NCBI GenBank assembly: GCA_963829545.1 | Contig: CAWHIX010000005.1 | Coordinates: forward strand, 96,445-160,444 | DNA length: 64,000 nucleotides | Source: JAXGXJ01 sp963829545 | Lineage (GTDB): Bacteria; Actinomycetota; Thermoleophilia; RBG-16-64-13 | Direction of reading: 5' to 3' | Shown here: in pieces, positions 43,059 to 52,172 of the stretch | Numbering within the stretch: the stretch's first letter is position 1 | How the letters are laid out: every line of letters starts with the position of its first letter | The notes under the pieces: generated by a model | What the model saw: the letters and a program-made list of their open reading frames with translations, nothing else | What the model was told of the DNA's origin: nothing | Databases searched by the model: none | Made by a program: the position numbers and the translations under genes

Positions 43059-43823
43059 TCAGTGGTACAGCGATCGCCCGTCCCGGGTGAAGTCCGCGTC
43101 GGGCGATTCCAGGATGAAGGTGGAGACGAACTCGCTCCCCGGGACCAGGAAGGGGAAGCTGTCGTGGTTCGCCCACGAGGGCCGGGTCAGGGGGGGTAGG
43201 CCATCGATGATGCCCTTCACCCAGGCCTCGTTGTTGTCGAACCACATCTCAGTCAGCCGGTGCCACTGCCTATAGAAGAGGGCATCGTGCTCGGCGAAAT
43301 CCTCCCCCTGGGGCAGAGGGTTCTCCTGGATGTAGGCCTTGTGGCTGAAGAACCTGTTCAGGCCGGGCACCTGAAGCAGCTCGGGCACGTGCACGTTCAG
43401 ATACCAGTCATCACCCACAGCCGGCGACACCCCGTCCGGGTAGCGAAAGGCGATGAGCCAGCGCAGGATGGTGTGGTCGTCGAAGCGCGAGCCGGCCCCT
43501 AGGAAGTCCTCGGTGGGCTCTGCAGGAACGTTGACGATGACGGCGTCCACGGCTCCCGGCTGTTGCGTCATGGCCAGCAGGCCCCTGCTGCCACGGCGAA
43601 GGCTCCGGTCGAGCACCCAGTTCTCGTGCACCCGGTAGTTGAAGTAGCCGAAGTCCTCTGCGCCCGGCGGCGGGGGAACGCAGCGGTACAGCAGGTAGCG
43701 AACGGTCCACGGGCCCTGGGCAAGGACCTCGGGCACGTGATAGCGGCGGAACCAGCGTTCGAGGGCCGGTCGAGCGTTCTCATCCTTGAGATCGTGGATG
43801 ATGACCAGCTTCGACATCTCCAT
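43059..43823 (-). CDS. EthD-like/dimeric alpha-beta barrel protein
   Basis: A 254-residue protein without membrane segments. The two halves each look like a ferredoxin-like barrel: LVIIHDLKDENARPALERWF with YHVPEVLAQGPW, and WYLNVHVPELLQVPGLNRFF. The repeated (Y/N)xHVPE(V/L)L element resembles EthD, polyketide cyclase and related small-molecule enzymes. ATG 43823 follows GGGGGAG. Position after the oxoacid oxidoreductase and ACT genes suggests a metabolic role, possibly in handling an aromatic or polyketide-like compound; this is inference. Confidence 0.6.
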   Translation of the reverse strand: MEMSKLVIIHDLKDENARPALERWFRRYHVPEVLAQGPWTVRYLLYRCVPPPPGAEDFGYFNYRVHENWVLDRSLRRGSRGLLAMTQQPGAVDAVIVNVPAEPTEDFLGAGSRFDDHTILRWLIAFRYPDGVSPAVGDDWYLNVHVPELLQVPGLNRFFSHKAYIQENPLPQGEDFAEHDALFYRQWHRLTEMWFDNNEAWVKGIIDGLPPLTRPSWANHDSFPFLVPGSEFVSTFILESPDADFTRDGRSLYH

Positions 43824-43854
43824 GGCCCGCTCCCCCTTGTCGATCAGCGCCCGC

Positions 43855-44283
43855 TCAGACGTTGTAGACCTCACGCCCCAGGGTCTTGACCCAATTCTGC
43901 GTCAGGACCTTCTGCGCCTCCTCCGTCCTGTCCACGCCCAGGATGACCACGGCGTTGTCGTGCATGCGCCCCAGGTGCGGATAGAGGTAGTGGACGTTGA
44001 TGCCGGCCGCGTTGAGCGGCTTGAGCACGGCGTTCATGCTGCCGGGGTGATCGGGGATCTCGACGGCAAGCACCTCCGTCTCGCGGGGATGGTAGCCGTT
44101 GCCGGTGAGGATGTTCTTGCCCTTCTCGGGATCGTCCACCAGGAAACGCACCGTGCTTATGTCGGAGGTGTCGGCCACGGAGATGGCCCTGATGTTGACG
44201 CCCTCACGTCCCAGGAGTTCGCTGATGGTCGAGAGGCTTCCCGGCACGTTGTCGAGGCTCACGGATAGCTGCCTGATGAGCAC
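43855..44283 (-). CDS. Tandem ACT-domain protein
   Basis: A 142-residue protein composed of two ACT domains (residues 3-70: LSVSLDNVPGSLSTISELL; residues 72-140: VLAVEIPDHPGSMNAVLKPL). ACT domains bind amino acids, so this is probably a sensor or allosteric partner of the adjacent 2-oxoacid:ferredoxin oxidoreductase; such linkage is common in anaerobes. It starts four bases after the gamma subunit gene. Confidence 0.85.
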   Translation of the reverse strand: MLIRQLSVSLDNVPGSLSTISELLGREGVNIRAISVADTSDISTVRFLVDDPEKGKNILTGNGYHPRETEVLAVEIPDHPGSMNAVLKPLNAAGINVHYLYPHLGRMHDNAVVILGVDRTEEAQKVLTQNWVKTLGREVYNV

Positions 44284-44287
44284 GAAC

Positions 44288-44817
44288 CTACTCCTTGACG
44301 TAGTTGTAGCCCAGATCGAGGGCCTGCCTGTTGAGTTCTATCAGCTTGGCCTTGCCCTCACCGAGTATGGCCTCGAGATTCTCCAGCATGGCGTCGTAGG
44401 AGATCATGTTGCTCGCTCTCAGCAGAGCTCCGAGCAGGATCATGTTGGCCACCTTGATGGTCCCCACCTGTTCGGCCAATTCGGAGGTGGGGATGGCAAG
44501 GATCTCGATATCGGTGCGGGCCGAATCGGTGTTGACGAGAGAAGAGTTGACGCACAGAAGGCCCCCAGCCTGGAGAATGCTCTGGAAGCGCGCGAACGAA
44601 GGCTGGTTCATGGCCACGAGGTACTCCGGCTCCGAGGCCACGGGGGAGGCGATCTCCTCGTCGGAGACGACGACGGTGCAGTTGGCCGTGCCGCCGCGCA
44701 CCTCCACCCCGTAAGAGGGCAGGTAGGTGACGTGCTTGCCTTCCAGCATGGCTGCCTTGGCCAGTGTCGAGCCCATGGAGAGCACGCCCTGCCCTCCGAA
44801 TCCCGAGAATATGGTTC

Positions 44818-44827
<10 letters not shown>
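44288..44827 (-). CDS. 2-oxoacid:ferredoxin oxidoreductase gamma subunit
   Basis: A 179-residue gamma subunit of the KorC/VorC type. N-terminal FSGFGGQGVLSMGSTLAKAA and the YGVEVRGGTANCTVVVSD segment are diagnostic. ATG 44827 lies ten bases inside the end of the beta gene; a longer reading is not supported. It completes the four-subunit enzyme that oxidises 2-oxoacids to acyl-CoA with ferredoxin reduction. Confidence 0.92.
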
Positions 44828-45556
<729 letters not shown>

Positions 45557-45560
<4 letters not shown>

Positions 45561-46636
45561 GCTTTCTTCCTCTTGCCGCCGGCGTGGGCCTGGTAGTAGT
45601 GGCGAGAGATGATCCGGTACAGCTCCACGGGCATGGGGATCACCCCGCCCGGCCTGCCGTAAAGGTGGATCTGGGCGCTGCCTTCCAGCGCCAGCCGCAC
45701 GTCCTCGACCATCTGGCCGGTGCTCATCTCGAAGACGAAGAAGTCGCCCACCGTCTTGGCCATCTCCCGAAGGGCCTTCGCCGGGAAGGGCCAGAGGGTG
45801 ATGGGCCTGATCATGCCCACCTTCAGGTTGTCCTGGCGGAGCCTTTTGATGGCACCTTTGGCGATACGCGCGCCGATGCCGTAGGCGACCACGATCATCT
45901 CGGCGTCATCGATGAGATAGGTCTCGTAGCGTACCTCGTTCTGCTCCATGAGCTGGAACTTCCTCTGCAGCTTCCAGTTGTGCTCTTCCTGCAGCTTGGT
46001 GTCGAAGATAAGAGAGTGCACCTTGCGGGCCGGCCGGTCCTTGGCCCCTGTGAGCATGTAGTCCTTCTCGTAGTCGGGCGGGCGCACGAGGTCGTCGAAA
46101 TCCACCGGCTCCATCATCTGCCCCAGCATGCCGTCGCCGAGGATCAGGACCGGGTTGCGGTACTTGTCGGCAAGATCGAAGGCCAGGGGCACGACGGTGG
46201 TCAACTCCTGGACCGACCCGGGGGCAAGGACGATGGTCCGGTAGTCGCCGTGGCCGCCGCCGCGGGTGGCCTGGAAGTAGTCGGACTGGGCCGGCGAGAT
46301 GTTGCCCATGCCGGGTCCGCCCCGCACCATGTTGACGATGACCGCGGGCAGCTCGTCCGCTGCCAGGTAGGAGATGCCCTCCTGCTTGAGGCTGATGCCC
46401 GGGCTGCTCGAAGAGGTCATGGCCCGCGCTCCGGCCACCGACGCGCCGAAGACCATGTTGATGGCGGCGATCTCGCTCTCGGACTGGATGAAGACCCCGC
46501 CCACTTCGCACATGCGCTTGGCCATGTACTCCGTCAGCTCGTTCTGCGGGGTGATGGGATAGCCGAAATAGCAGGTGCAGCCGGAAAGCACGGCCGCTTC
46601 CCCCAGGGCCGCGTTGCCACTCATGAGTTGCTTCAT
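45557..46636 (-). CDS. 2-oxoacid:ferredoxin oxidoreductase alpha subunit, VorB-like
   Basis: A 359-residue alpha subunit. ATG 46636 is chosen for KQLMSGNAALGEAAVLSGC; longer readings run into the ferredoxin gene. The sequence YFGYPITPQNELTEYM, SSSSPGISLKQEGISYLAA and RGGPGMGNISPAQSDYFQAT is closest, from memory, to VorB (2-oxoisovalerate type), though 2-oxoglutarate and other branched 2-oxoacids are possible. Together with the small ferredoxin subunit it makes a four-subunit cytoplasmic complex. Confidence 0.9.
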
Positions 46637-46869
46637 TCCCTCACCACCTCGATGGCGACCTCGGGGCACATGAGCGCGCAGGTGCCGCATCCGTTACACC
46701 CGTTTCCGTCTTCGCTTCCCTCGCCGTCCTTGAAAGCCGCCACGAAGTAGCCCTTGAGATTGAGTTCCTCGGACAGTTCGATGCTGTTCCGGGGGCAGAA
46801 GTCGATGCAGAAGGCGCAGCCCTTGCAGCGCGCCTTGTCTATCTCGATGTGACCTTTCACTGATGCCAA
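46633..46869 (-). CDS. 2-oxoacid:ferredoxin oxidoreductase delta (ferredoxin) subunit
   Basis: A 78-residue 2x[4Fe-4S] protein. Motifs are CKGCAFCIDFCPRNSI and CNGCGTCALMCPEVAI. TTG 46869 is preferred because AGGTGGG is upstream; a GTG three codons later is an alternative. The stop overlaps the alpha gene start. First gene of the operon that continues to the DUF5674 pair. Confidence 0.87.
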   Translation of the reverse strand: MASVKGHIEIDKARCKGCAFCIDFCPRNSIELSEELNLKGYFVAAFKDGEGSEDGNGCNGCGTCALMCPEVAIEVVRE

Positions 46870-46996
46870 CGATACCCACCTAGGCTGGTAATGACCCTCG
46901 CCCGCCTCGCTGGATCCGAGCACTGCGAAATGGATTTCGCCCTCAGGAACGAGGGATGCGCGCAGCAAACGGCCGCAGTGGAGCGGGCGTTTCATA

Positions 46997-47043
46997 TTAC
47001 CCCAAATGGTTTCCTCCAGCTAGAATGGAACCCTCAGGGGTAA
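46997..47043. promoter_or_regulatory. Inverted repeat TTACCCC ... GGGGTAA in divergent spacer
   Basis: TTACCCC (46997-47003) and GGGGTAA (47037-47043) form a perfect inverted repeat 33 bases apart, in the 173-base spacer between the leftward oxidoreductase operon and the rightward MFS gene. The second arm touches the MFS start. No clear -35/-10 pair is visible. Confidence 0.3.
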
Positions 47044-48453
47044 TGCCGCGTTGGGGAGGGATCTTGAGACGTAGCCCCCAGTACCGTTGGGTCATCCTGG
47101 CCATGGCCTTCCTGAGCGTGTTCGGCGCCATCGGGTTCGGCCGCTTCGGCTATAGCGCCGTCCTTCCGGCCATGCAGGGAGCGCTCGGCCTCACGAGTGC
47201 CGCCGCGGGCTCGCTGGCCTCGTGGACTCTCATCGGCTACACCATAACCGCGGCCGTAGGCAGGGGTGCTCGCCTCCCGGCTGGGTCCGCGCTTCGTCCT
47301 CACCATCGGTCTCGCGGTCACCACCCTGGGCATGCTCATCACCGGCTTCTCGGACGGCTTGGCCGGAGCCTCGATCGGGCGGCTTGTCACCGGCATGGGC
47401 AACGGCATGATCCTGGTGCCTGCCATCGGCCTCATGGCCGCCTGGTTCGATGTGCGCCGGGTAGGCTTGGCATCGTCGATCGTGCCCACCGGTTCGTCCT
47501 TGGCCATGGTCCTCGCCGGGCCCCTGGTGCCACGCCTCATCGCCGGCGGCGGCGAAGAGGGCTGGCGGCTGGCCTGGTATTTCTTCGCCGGCGTCACCCT
47601 GCTGCTGACGGTCCTGAACCTCTTGGTGATGCGCGACCGTCCCAGCCTGCCCACGCAGGGCCGAGCTCTGCTCTTCGGCCGCCGGACGGGGGCGGCCCAC
47701 TCCTCCCGAGAGACGACGGGTTCCGACGTGCTGGGGATACTCCGCTCTGGATACGCCTGGCACCTGGGCATGATCTACTTCTTGTACGGCATCGGCTTTC
47801 TCACCTACTTCACGTTCTTCCAGAAACGTCTAACGGCCGACCTCGGCTACAGCGCGGAGACGGCCGGCAACTCTTCCTGGTGCGTCGGGGTAGCGGGCCT
47901 GGTGGGCGGGTTCTTCTGGGGCACCATCTCCGATCGCATAGGCCGCCGCCGTACCATCGCCATCACCTTGGCGCTCGGGGCCGCAGCCGCTCTGCTCTTC
48001 GCCTGGGCGCCGAGCCTCGCGGCGCTGGGCGTCTCGGCGGTACTCTTGGGGTCGACCGGCGTGGTCATCCCCGGCCTGGTGGGAGCGGCCTGTGGCGACA
48101 GGTTCGGGGCCGTCCTCGCCTCCGCTTCGCTCGGTTTCGTCACCATCCTCGTGGGAGTCGGCCAGAGCCTGGGGCCATACCTGGGCGGCCTCTTGGGCGA
48201 CGCCTTCGGCTCCCTCGCTCCGGCATACCTGTTGTCGGCCGGGGTGTATGCGTTGGGCGCCCTGGCGGCACTCGTTCTGCCCGGAGACGAGAGCGGGGCG
48301 CGCTGCCGTTTCGGCAGCGCGCCCCGACACCAGCGAGGTCCTCGCCGACTAGCCTACGCCAGCGGGATGTCCCCCAGGTTGATGTCTGCGGGCGTGGTAT
48401 CCAGAGCGGTGAAGGTCTTCACCTTGCCGCCTGCCTTCAGCTCCAGGTCGTAG
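47043..48453 (+). CDS. MFS transporter (one frameshift)
   Basis: A 12-helix major facilitator. The first two helices (RWVILAMAFLSVFGAIGFGR; LASWTLIGYTITAAVG) and the rest (from VLASRLGPRFVLTIGLAV) are in different frames, joined near 47262 by removing one base from GGCAGGGG. Loop motif DRIGRRRT lies between helices 8 and 9. Start could be ATG 47043 or TTG 47064 (GGGGAGGG upstream). After the last helix the frame runs through a strong hairpin and overlaps the convergent gene by 100 bases, so the true C-terminus may be near 48300. Substrate unknown; the neighbours suggest an aromatic acid. Confidence 0.8.
48294..48326. terminator. Bidirectional terminator hairpin
   Basis: A 15-bp perfect stem (48294-48308 and 48312-48326) with a TTT loop, between the converging MFS and transhydroxylase-like genes. 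No clear T-run on either side, but the position and strength fit termination from both directions. Confidence 0.7.
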
Positions 48454-49184
48454 GTGCTGTCGCCGATGCCTTCGAACCAGAAGTCGCCGTAGGCGTCGGT
48501 CTCGAGGGTGAGGACGGCGCCGCTCTTGGTGTCGGTGAGGGTGGCCGTAGCTCCGATGACCACCTCTTCCTCCACGGGTTCATACAGCGTGCCGGCGATG
48601 AACTTCTTGGGCACGTTGAGGTAGTAGACGCGGGGTTTCACTGTGTCTTTGAGCTCCGGCTTCCACACCTCGGCACCAGTGATGAGGGCCTGGGTCTCGG
48701 CGTCGTCTTCGTCCATGATCTTGATGGCCAGGGTGGGGCAGGCATCGGTGCAGCGGGTGTCGGTCCAGCCGCTGTCTAAGAGATGGGCGCAGCCCGTGCA
48801 CTTCTGGGCGATGTTGAGGTTCTCGTTGAAGTAGATGGTGCTGTAGGGGCAGGCGTCCATGCAGTTGCGGCAGCCGGTGCACTTCTCCGTGTCGATGATG
48901 ACCAGGCCGTCTTCGCGCTTGTAGATGGCGCCCTCTACCGGGCACGACTCCATGCAGGGTGCCTCGTCGCAGTGCATGCACAGGTGAGGACGGTAGGCCA
49001 CCTTGACCTTGGGCACCGTGCCGCGCACGCGCTCGTCCAGTTTCAGCCAGAACTGCCCGATCTCGGGCTGCGGTTTGGCGATGGGGGTCCAGTCGTTGCC
49101 GCAGTGCTCGTCCTTGCAGGCGAACTGGCAGGTATAACAGCCGTTGCAGACGGACAGATCGATTACAAATACCTTCTTGCCCAT
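48354..49184 (-). CDS. Pyrogallol hydroxytransferase-like small subunit (Fe-S plus transthyretin-like domain), copy 1
   Basis: A 276-residue subunit. The first 195 residues hold Cys motifs for three to four [4Fe-4S] clusters: CNGCYTCQFACKDEHC, CMHCDEAPCMESCP, CTGCRNCMDACP and CTGCAHLLDSGWTDTRC. After a YYLNVPKKFIAGTLYEP link, residues 200-276 are a carboxypeptidase-regulatory/transthyretin-like beta domain (GATATLTDTKSGAVLTLETD). This exact architecture is known for the beta subunit of Pelobacter pyrogallol-phloroglucinol transhydroxylase (about 274 residues). GAGGTAAC precedes ATG 49184; it is two bases after the large subunit stop. Confidence 0.85.
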   Translation of the reverse strand: MGKKVFVIDLSVCNGCYTCQFACKDEHCGNDWTPIAKPQPEIGQFWLKLDERVRGTVPKVKVAYRPHLCMHCDEAPCMESCPVEGAIYKREDGLVIIDTEKCTGCRNCMDACPYSTIYFNENLNIAQKCTGCAHLLDSGWTDTRCTDACPTLAIKIMDEDDAETQALITGAEVWKPELKDTVKPRVYYLNVPKKFIAGTLYEPVEEEVVIGATATLTDTKSGAVLTLETDAYGDFWFEGIGDSTYDLELKAGGKVKTFTALDTTPADINLGDIPLA

Positions 49185-49186
49185 TG

Positions 49187-51885
49187 TTACCTCTCCCCCT
49201 CGACCCAGCCGTTGAAGTGCAGACCCGACGCGTAGTCGTAGTCGCGCTCGAAGGCATCCGGATAGTCCCTGCGCCATTCGTCCATCTGCTGCATGCTCAC
49301 CCGCTCCACCTCCGCGAGGTAACCGCTCGTAGCCTGCCCCGCGGCATGTCTCGAGGTGAGACCGGCGGGGGCGATAGTGTTGATGGCTCCACCCCGGTCC
49401 AACCTCTCCGGGATGATGTAGTCGGCCCTGGCCCCGTGGTCGATGGAAAGCACCCCGGGCATGATGCGCTCGAACACCAGGGCGCCGCACAGCACGCTGC
49501 CGCGCTCGTTGTACACGCGCACTACGTCGCCGTTCTTGATGCCCCGCTAGGCCGCGATGCTCGGGTGCATCCAACAGGGCTCGTACAGATAACCGTCGAA
49601 GCCCCTCACCTTGCCGGTGACCGCTTCCTTGCTCCAAGGGATGTCGTCGCACTGGGCGTGGACACGCCAGCGCCCGTGGTTGGACATGACCAGGAGCGGA
49701 TAGGCCTGCCCCCGCTTGCTTCCCAGGCGCTCGTCGTGGGTGATGCCCTTCTCGATCCACTTGGGGATGCCGGGGCGTTCCTCGTCGTGGGGGAAAGCCT
49801 TGTCCAGGCTCTCGGAGTAGAACTCCAGCTTGCCGGTGGGCGTGGGTATGGGGTTGGCGACGGGGTCTTGATAGAAGTCGTACCAGCCGGCCGTGTGTTT
49901 CTGCCAGTCCGTCTCATAGGGAACGACAAGGTAGTCCTTCTCCTCGAACTCCTCCCAACTGACGAGCTTGTCGAAGCCCATGCCGTCGAAGACCCCTTTG
50001 ATGAGCTCCGCTTCAGAGAAGCCGTCGGTCACCTCGTCCAGCATGCCCAGCTTCTCGGCGACCGCGCACACCGCCTCGTAGTCGCTCTTCGATTCGCCCA
50101 CCGGCTCGATGGCCTTGCGCATGTTGATGACCGTCTGGAAGCTGTCGCCGTCACGCAGGTTGAGCATGATGTCGTTCACTTCGAGGGTGGTGTTCGTGGG
50201 CAGGATGACGTCGGCGTATAAGCAGTCGTTCTCCAGCCAGGGATGTTGCGCCACGATGCATTCGATCTTGGGGCTCAGCATGGCTTCGCAGACGTCGTTG
50301 CCGCAGTTCCAACAGGTCACCCGGCAGGGAGTGTCGGTCCACATCATGTGGATCTCGGTGCCGCCCTGATCGGCGGGGATGGGGTAGGTGTACTTCTTGT
50401 ACTGGTCGGCTGCGGGTTCCTCGTGGCCGCCGGTGCCCCAGAAATCCACAGTGCCCTTCTTGATGGCGTCTTCGATGAGGGTCTTGGGAACCAGTTGCTT
50501 GCCCCAGGCCAAGGGCGTGCCCTTGTGCGGCTTGAGTAGACGGTCTCCCATCGGTGAGGTGGCCAGGTTGTTGAACATGTCCATGTACTGCCGCCCGGCG
50601 CCCAGGACGTTCTTGGGCATGCCCAGGTAGGCGATCTGCGCCTGATGCACGCCCGGCTTGCCCAAGCCCTGCATGCCCAGCAGGATGATCTCGAGCCGGG
50701 CCGGCTCGGTGGCGTAGGGGCCGCGGGCCATGCCGCCGGCGAAGTAGTGGCCGATGGTGACCACCTTCTGGGCCCAGTCACGCGCCAGCGCTTTGATGGT
50801 CCAGGTGGGGACGCCGCACTTCTCGGAGGCCCACTTGGGCGTCTTGGCTACGCCATCCTCTTCACCCAGCACGTAGGCCTTGATCTTGTCGAAGCCCACC
50901 GTGTGAGTCTCGACGTATGCCTTGTCGTAAGTTCCCTCGGTGATCCACATGTAGATGACGGCGAGTTGCAGCGCCGCGTCGGTGTTGGGGAGCACCGGGA
51001 TCCACTTGTCGGCATGGATGGCGCAGGCGTAGTTCACTTCTGGACAGATGTACACCTGCTTGAGGCCGATCTGGTTCCAGAAGAAGAGCAGCGGCTCGCG
51101 AGTTGCCCGCGGAAACCCCACGGCGTGGTCTCGGGATCGCCGCCCCAGACCACCACCATGTCGCTGTGCTGGGAGATGTCGTTCACGATGTTGTCGGCCG
51201 GGTTCATCATGCCCACCAGACCCTTGCCCCAGATGTGCCGGGCGCCCCAGTACCAGCCTTCCCAGCTGTCTGGGTTACGCACCTGCTGGGTGAAGCCGCC
51301 CATCTTGTCGAGGAGCAGGGTGGAGCAGCCATGCGGGGCGTGGATGAACTTGCACTCGCCGTGGCCGTCGCCCTGCACCAGGATGGACAGTGGACCGTAT
51401 TCCTTGTGCACGCGCTTGATCTCGGCGGCGATGAGGTCGGTGGCCTCGTCCCAGGAGATGCGCACGTACTTGCTCTTGCCCCGATTCTGCGGGTTGCGCT
51501 CCCCGTTGGGGTCCCAGTCCACCCGCTTGAGGGGGTACTTGATCCGGTTGGGCGAGTAGGTGCGCTTCTTGTAGGCCAGACTCCAGGGAGAAGGCGCCGA
51601 CTTCATCAGCGGCTCGAAGGTCCTACCGTTCTTCTCGATCTTCCACGCGTTGAAGGTAGCCGGGTCGTACCTGGAATCGAAATGGAGCGGTCTGATCCGC
51701 ACCACCTTGCCGTCCTTGACATCCACCGCACAGGGCACGGCGCCGTAGATGCCCCCACTGAGACCAAGCGATTTGATGACCGTCTTGTCGGGAGTTTGTG
51801 GCCGTGAATCGTCGGCAACAGGCTCCTCGTGCGACGGCGACTGCGCCTGTGGCTCTGGCTGCGACTGATACGGCTCATCCACCAT
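49187..51885 (-). CDS. Pyrogallol hydroxytransferase-like molybdopterin large subunit, copy 1 (frameshift and in-frame TAG)
   Basis: About 899 codons if repaired; the Pelobacter enzyme is about 875 residues. The N-terminus lacks a [4Fe-4S] Cys set, as in transhydroxylase (GGIYGAVPCAVDVKDGKVVR). LVQGDGHGECKFIHAPHG and VRNPDSWEGWYWGARHIWG match that enzyme's active-site region, where an Asp-Ser pair supplies the Mo ligand (here Asp206-Ser207 by my numbering). One base is missing near 51091 (AGCCGCTGC). A TAG at 49547-49549 interrupts IAA-RGIKNGDVVRVYNERG, with the frame continuing intact to the stop. Cytoplasmic; no Tat leader. Confidence 0.8.
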
Positions 51886-52079
51886 TTCTTTCCCCCCATC
51901 GGCTGCGAGTTGCGCTGGGTCAGACGCGACCCTCCTTCAAGAAACTTAGCATATCCAGTGGCAAGGTCTAGGCCATACAACTGCTTCTGAATCTCAGCCG
52001 GGCCTTCGGTGGTATCAGTTCCGCATGCGCAACGCTCGGAAGCCCTAAGATGCAGCCTATTTCCTTGTCCCAGTGGGCT
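51886..52079. other. Spacer upstream of large subunit copy 1
   Basis: About 190 bases with no supported gene between the possible decarboxylase vestige and the ATG at 51885. GGGGGGAAAGAA just before that ATG is its ribosome site. I see no convincing promoter. Confidence 0.4.
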
Positions 52080-52172
52080 CTCGCGTCGGTTGAGCTTGCC
52101 TATTCGTTCCGCCTCGTGTATCCAACCCCTCAAGTCCGAGTAACCGAAGGCTGCGCTTGTCATCGGTGTCAT
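52080..52172 (-). pseudogene. Possible vestige of a UbiD-family decarboxylase N-terminus
   Basis: An ATG at 52170-52172 overlaps the stop of the FAD oxidase gene (ATGA) and begins TPMTSAAFGYSDLRGWIHEA, continuing ERIGKLNRRE. DLRGWIxxxExIGKL is how UbiD-type (de)carboxylases commonly begin. After about 31 residues no similarity remains and the frame runs into the large subunit region. A truncated remnant is the simplest reading. A UbiD-type gallate decarboxylase would make sense before pyrogallol conversion, but 15-20 matching residues are weak evidence. Confidence 0.4.

Noticed and set aside
49547..49549. Pyrrolysine at the in-frame TAG
   Set aside because: No pyrrolysine genes visible, the enzyme class is not known to use it, and neighbouring indels make error or mutation more likely.
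51606..52172. A full 188-residue protein starting at the UbiD-like ATG
   Set aside because: Beyond about 31 residues there is no recognisable domain and the frame enters the large-subunit gene out of frame.
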